A stretch of DNA of 64,000 nucleotides from Siphonodentalium dalli (Eukaryota > Mollusca > Scaphopoda > Gadilida > Siphonodentaliidae): the NCBI GenBank assembly GCA_032622095.1, contig CP136064.1, forward strand, positions 172,802,310 through 172,866,309, in the 5' to 3' direction. Position 1 is the first letter of the stretch; each line of letters opens with the position of its first letter. Below, piece after piece: positions 59,285 through 64,000 of this stretch. The notes under the pieces are model-generated. The model was not told the DNA's origin, did no database searches, and saw only the letters and a list, made by a program, of their open reading frames with translations. The position numbers were made by a program, and so were the translations under genes.

Positions 59285-59640
59285 TTTTCGAAGACCAAAC
59301 TCACATAAGTTAATGCAATTATTTAATTCACGAAATGAACAAAACCACAAGGAATCTTATGATTTTCGTTGGAAAGGTCTTAGACTTAATTGTTTAAGTC
59401 CTCTTGAGGGTAAGTATCATTCATAACACATACCCCACTAACTGACCACATAGAACAAACCTAATAGTATTATTATTACCATCTATAAAAGCAACAAGCA
59501 TAAACAGTACTATAATTTCGTGTATATACTCTATATTATAACGCATGTACATGCATATATATTTTATGTATCTGATTCTGTAATTCTATAATATGTACTA
59601 TCACTATATGGTGATCAGAATAAATTGAATTGAATTGTCC
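59285..59640 (+). mobile_element. LINE 3' end, probable
   Basis: A short frame FRRPNSHKLMQLFNSRNE resembles the last block of LINE reverse transcriptases (YY.RPN..K...L...N). About 250 bp of AT-rich sequence follows and ends TAAATTGAATTGAATTG, a short tandem 3' tail. The evidence is thin for the coding part and better for the tail. Confidence 0.4.
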
Positions 59641-59955
59641 AATAATCTAGGTTTGCTAATATCAGCAATTGATCAAATAATATTTCTAACTGCAGCCTGG
59701 GAAATCTCCCCCTTCAAAATATGTCAACTCTAGTTGAATTGGAGCATAACAACTGATATGTCACGGACGTGTCGACACAATGTCAGCAGTGACTCGAAAG
59801 TCAAGATTGAGTTCACTCCTGAGAGATAATGCTATCAGCTTATAGGTTATTACAGCCAAATAACCAAACACACTTTCGCTTCATGTAATAGTTTGCAGGG
59901 GAAAATGATATTTCAATGGATATGTATATTTTTGGTGTGTAAAATTGGATGCATA

Positions 59956-60299
59956 TGCATTATACTACATTACTAGTGTGTGCAGTATAGCTATCAGCTT
60001 ATGAGTGGTTACTGTATTTGTCAACTACGATTAATGCATTACAATTTCCAATTAGCAGTGTAGAATTAGACCACACATGCAGGCTGAACTAGCACTGACC
60101 TGGAAATACATGTGTGTGACAGACAAATGCCTTATACTATATTACTAGTGTGTGCAGTATAACTATAAGCTTATGAGTGGTTACTGTATTTGTCAACTAC
60201 AATTAATGCATTAGAATGTCCAATTAGCAGTGTAGAATTAGACCACCCATGCAGGCTGAACTAGGACTGACCTGGAAAGACATGTATGTGAGAGACAAA
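59956..60299 (+). repeat. Tandem dimer of a 172-bp unit
   Basis: ATTACTAGTGTGTGCAGTAT, GCTTATGAGTGGTTACTGTA and ATGCAGGCTGAACTAG recur 172 bp apart with roughly ten differences. Nature unknown. Confidence 0.8.
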
Positions 60300-60456
60300 T
60301 ACCTAGCGGTCAGTATTTGAAAATGTGCAATTCTCATTAAAACATATATGCTAAAACTGGTTAAACTTCCATTTGGACTATGGGAGATACGTTCCCAGTG
60401 GTATGAATCGATATACGTAGGGTTTTTATGAGGTTCGGACCAAAATTAGTTAAATT

Positions 60457-60475
60457 GGGGGGGGGGGGGGGGGGG
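60457..60475 (+). repeat. G19 homopolymer tract
   Basis: The longest of several G/C runs in the window; others are at 135-146, 27,941-27,954, 34,022-34,031, 55,662-55,676 (C) and 58,706-58,722. Confidence 0.85.
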
Positions 60476-60746
60476 TGTCCAAAAATTCGGCACACCTTCC
60501 TGCAAAGTTTTTACTACCACCCCCTGACTAAATAGTAAATATTTCTGATTTTTAGATATCTATTTCTACTTATTGTGTAATATTTTACTTCTGTAAAAGT
60601 ATGCGACCATGGTTTAGAACACACACGTATAGGGACCCCTTCCTGTGACGTTTATACTGTAACATCGTTTAAAACAGATACACTTGTACAATGATATGTA
60701 TATAGACGATCTGAAATATATCTTATAGAGTAGCAAGTCTTAATTT

Positions 60747-61105
60747 GTGAACATATATTTATGGATTATGTACAACGCATATCCCTCTCAAATAATTAAG
60801 ACATGTGGCTGTCCTGTGAGGAGCCTGAATAATTTGATGTATTTATCGAGACATAGTGGAATTTGTAGATATGTATTATACTCACCGGAACATCTTAAAT
60901 CTACATATATTAAAATCAGGACCGACAAGCACAGACTTGTCATAGAAAAGGGAGATGGCGCCAGGGTGAGAGTAAGATTAGCACGACATGTAAGACATAA
61001 ATTGAGGATGAGTACCAGTTCATGATGACTTGTGAGAAGCAGAATACGCTTAGAGCAATTGATAATCCCAAATACTACTGGGTAAACCCATCAGAAAATT
61101 AATTT
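60747..61105 (+). pseudogene. LINE reverse-transcriptase C-terminus, frameshifted
   Basis: The frame YIKIRTDKHRLVIEKG shifts at about 60,955 into RWRQGESKISTTCKT (stop) and IEDEYQFMMTCEKQNTLRAI followed by NPKYYW. This is the same K.R...H.L.IE.GRW.....R.C..C...EDEYHF...C block as the copies near 51 and 55 kb. A stop follows at about 61,101. Confidence 0.65.
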
Positions 61106-61312
61106 CAAGAACGCCTAAAAATAGAAAAGGCAGCAATGTCGATTTATATACGCAAAAGCAATTCTCTAAAACTTGCATTCAAGGAAAATAGTTAACGAGA
61201 TTATTAAAACATAAAGAATCTTTTTTTAAATACATGCAGATGCTATAACTCCAACATGAATTTCTTTGTGCATGTGCGCATAATAACTGTCCCCATGGGT
61301 ATATATAATAGA

Positions 61313-61860
61313 CTACAAGGTGACCCGACTTCGTCCGGGCTTTGACCTTGAATTGTCCATTTTGAAGGTCAAGGTCAAGTGGGGTCACGATTTGACCAGT
61401 CCAAAACACTGCCCGGACAAAAGTACCCGACAAACGTGCCCGTCGAAATCCATTCGGTTTTACCCGATTTGACATCGAATTGATCATTTAGAAGGTCAAG
61501 GTCAGGTCGGGGTCACGACTCGACCCGCCCAAAACACTCAGTGGACAAAAGTAACCCCACGTATCAAATTTCGTCGAAATCCCATCAAAATTCGCGATTT
61601 GACCTTGAATTGACCCGATTTCAAGGTCACGTCGCACGGGCAACTGAATAGGCTTATGCCACTCCCCGGCCGAATGTACCCCCACATACCAAGTTTCATC
61701 GAAATCCCGTGATATTCGGGCGTTTGACCTTGAAATTACCCGATTTCAAGGTCAATGTCACGTCGCACGGGAAAATTAATAGGTCTATGTCACTCCCCGG
61801 CCGAAAATACCCCCACATACCAAGTTTCATAGAAATCGGCTCGGCCGTTTTCATAATAGA
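61313..61860 (-). mobile_element. Helitron-like element of family B, truncated copy
   Basis: Minus strand: 5' TCTATTATGAAAACGGCCG, tandem GACCTTGAAA-containing units, 3' hairpin GCCCGGACGAAGTCGGGTC and terminus ACCTTGTAG (a variant of the usual CTAG). The next bases, TCTATTATATATACCC, look like the start of another B copy. Confidence 0.6.
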
Positions 61861-62413
61861 CTAGCCGATGAGCCCGACGTTGTCCGGGCTATTCAAAAAT
61901 CAAATTTCAAGTCGATGAGCCCGACGTTGTCCGGGCTATTCAAAAACCAAATTTCAAGTCGATAGCTCCACCCGTTTCCGAGATCTGGTCTGCGCATGCA
62001 CGAAGCTGGTGTCGCACGGACTCGGCGACCCGATAAAATTCGTATCCGGGGCAAGATACATTTACATACCAAATTTCAAGTCGATAGCTCAACCCGTTTC
62101 CGAGATCTGATCTGCGCATGCGCGAAGTTGGTGTCGCACGGACTCGGCGACCCGATAAAAGTCGTATCCGGGGCAAGATACATTCACATACCAAATTTCA
62201 AGTCGATAGCTCCACCCGCTTCCGAGATCTCGTCTGCGCATGCGCTGCACGGGCGTCGCACGGGCTCGCCAATACGACAACGACGACCGCCTGGTCAAAC
62301 TACACACACGTACCAAGTTTCGTCCCGATCGGTCGAGAATCGTAGATTTGTATCAATGACAGACAAACATACAGACAAACAAACAGACAGAGGTCTTCAA
62401 AATATATATGAGA
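61861..62413 (-). mobile_element. Helitron-like element of family A, inverted array
   Basis: A full family A copy on the minus strand, joined at CTAG|TC on both sides to family B copies. Its 3' hairpin segment is duplicated. The longest open frame in the window (61,996-62,796) is produced by this repeat. Confidence 0.7.
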
Positions 62414-63355
62414 CTAGAAGGAGACCCGACTTCGTCCGGGCTTTTGACCTTGAATTGTCCATTTTGAAGGTCAAGGTCAAGTGGGGTCACGATTTGACCA
62501 GTCCAAAACAGGACAAAAGTACCCGACAAACGTCGAAATCCATCCGGTTTTACCCGATTGACCTTGAATTGATCATTTTGAAGGTCAATGTCAGGTCGGG
62601 GTCACGTCCAAAACACTCAGTGTTCAAAAGTAACCATATGTATAAAATTTCGTCGAAATCCCATAAAATTTTGCGATTTAACCTTGAATTGACCCGATTT
62701 CAAGGACAAGGTCACGTCGCACGGACAAATGAATATGCTTATGAGACTCCCCATACGAAAGTATCCCTAGACACTAATTTTCAATCTGGCGTTTGACCTT
62801 GAAATGACCCGATTTCAAGGTCTCGTCGCACGGGCAAATGAATAGGCTTATGGGACTCCCCATTCGAAAGTATCCCTAGACACTAATTTTCATCGAAATC
62901 CAGTGATATTCGGGCGTTTGATCTTGAAATGACCCGATTTCAAGGTCACGTCGCACGGGCAAATTAATAGGCCTATGCCACTCCCCGACCGAAAGTAACC
63001 CCACATACCAAGTTTCATCGAAATCCCGTGATATTCGGGCGTTTGACCTTGAAATGACAAGATGTCAATGTCACGTCGCACGGGCAAATTAATAAGTTTA
63101 TGCCACTCCCCGACCGAAGGTACCCCCACATACCAAGTTTCATCGAAATCCCGTGATATTCGGGCGTTTGACCTTGAAATTACCCGATTTCAAGGTCAAG
63201 GTCACGTCGCACGGGCAAATTAATAGGCATATGTCACTCCCCGGCCGAAAATACCACCACATATCAAGTTTCATCGAAATCGGCTCGGCCGTTTTCGAGT
63301 CCATTGCTTACAGACAGACAGACACACAGGCAGATCTTCCACAATATATAATAGA
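62414..63355 (-). mobile_element. Helitron-like element of family B, full (942 bp)
   Basis: 5' TCTATTATATATTGTGGAAG, a CTGT-type microsatellite, then about six units of roughly 120 bp with TTTGACCTTGAAAT ... ATTTCAAGGTCACGTCGCAC, and a 3' hairpin GCCCGGACGAAGTCGGGTC ending TCCTTCTAG. Same architecture as family A with a different repeat unit. Confidence 0.7.
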
Positions 63356-63861
63356 CTAGCCGATGAGCCCGACGTTGTCCGGGCTATTCAAACACCAAAT
63401 TTCAAGTCGATAGCTCCACCCGTTTCCGAGATCTGGTCTGCGCTTGCGCGAAGCTGGCGTCCCACGGGCTCGGCGACCAGATAAAGTTCGTATCCGGGGC
63501 AAGATACATTCACATACCAAATTTCAAGTCGATAGCTCTACCCGTTTCCGAGATCTCGTCTGCGCATGCGCGAAGCTGGCGTCGCACGGGCTCGCCGACC
63601 CGATAAAATTCGTATCCGGGGCAAGATACATTCACATAGCAAATTTCAAGTCGATAGCTCCACCGGTTTCCGAGATCTCGTCTGCGCAAGCGCTGCACGG
63701 GCGTCGCACGGGCTCGCCAATTCGACAACGACGACCGCCTGATCAAACTACACACACGTACCAAGTTTCGTCCCGATCTGTCGAGAATCGTAGATTTGTA
63801 TAAATGACAGACAGACAGACATACAGACAAACATACAGAGGTCTTCAAACTATATATGAGA
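63356..63861 (-). mobile_element. Helitron-like element of family A, inverted array, second copy
   Basis: 5' TCTCATATATAGTTTGAAG, CTGT/TATG microsatellite, 122-bp units, 3' hairpin and CTAG, which abuts the TC of the family B copy. Confidence 0.72.
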
Positions 63862-64000
63862 CTAGCCGATGAGCCCGACGTTGTCCGGGCTATTCAAAAA
63901 CCAAATTTCAAGTCGATAGCTCTACCCAGCCCGACGTTGTCCGGGCTATTCAAAAACCAAATTTCAAGTCGATAGCTCTACCCAGCCCGACGTTGTCCGG
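63862..64000 (-). mobile_element. Helitron-like element of family A, third copy, cut by window end
   Basis: Only the 3' part is visible. The terminal hairpin segment is repeated three times in about 55-bp steps (AGCCCGACGTTGTCCGGGCT ... GATAGCTCTACCC). Confidence 0.68.

Noticed and set aside
61996-62796. Longest open frame in the window (266 codons, plus)
   Set aside because: It runs antisense through Helitron-like repeats of families A and B; the peptide is made of repeated unit translations with no domain, and similar shorter frames occur on both strands in every array copy.

Overview
This 64 kb window is AT-rich, intron-rich eukaryotic DNA, most likely from a mollusc. The strongest anchor is the 5' (N-terminal) part of a muscle-type myosin heavy chain gene on the minus strand at the left edge; its protein resembles molluscan myosins. 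Recurrent retroposon tails, for example a tract near 23.97 kb resembling tails I recall from gastropod genomes, fit that reading. Nothing looks bacterial or organellar: there are no operons, no ribosome-binding-site-led ORFs, and coding sequence is split by GT-AG introns. The species cannot be named from the sequence alone.

Layout. 1-9.0 kb: six coding exons of the myosin gene (about 242 codons, SH3-like region to the P-loop and switch I), with introns carrying small transposons. 9.0-34 kb: no convincing host gene, but many decayed repeats, foldback MITEs, one MITE with a 9-bp target duplication and an uninserted relative elsewhere in the window, broken LINE fragments and a large inverted repeat pair. 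34.2-41.5 kb: a small host gene, easy to miss, on the minus strand. Three short exons with consensus splice sites and matching phases encode a 70-residue secreted peptide rich in Cys and His. Its two introns (3.2 and 3.8 kb) are largely transposon debris, including a decayed KRBA2-like integrase transposon. 42.5-43.6 kb: a 27-bp minisatellite. 43.8-45.3 kb: three head-to-tail Helitron-like elements. 45.3-61.3 kb: no recognisable host gene; LINE 3' fragments, duplicated repeats and two further palindrome-bearing MITEs. 61.3-64.0 kb: a second head-to-tail Helitron-like array on the minus strand, alternating two families and running off the window.

Most of the window is therefore mobile DNA. Four themes stand out: at least nine elements of five families flanked by TTAA; a 69-bp near-palindrome used twice, in opposite orientation, in four elements with two kinds of ends; rolling-circle-type concatemers joined at CTAG|TC; and a run of LINE fragments that nearly all preserve only the reverse-transcriptase C-terminus and 3' UTR. 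The two host genes, myosin and the Cys/His-rich peptide, have no evident functional link; they are neighbours about 25 kb apart on the same strand.
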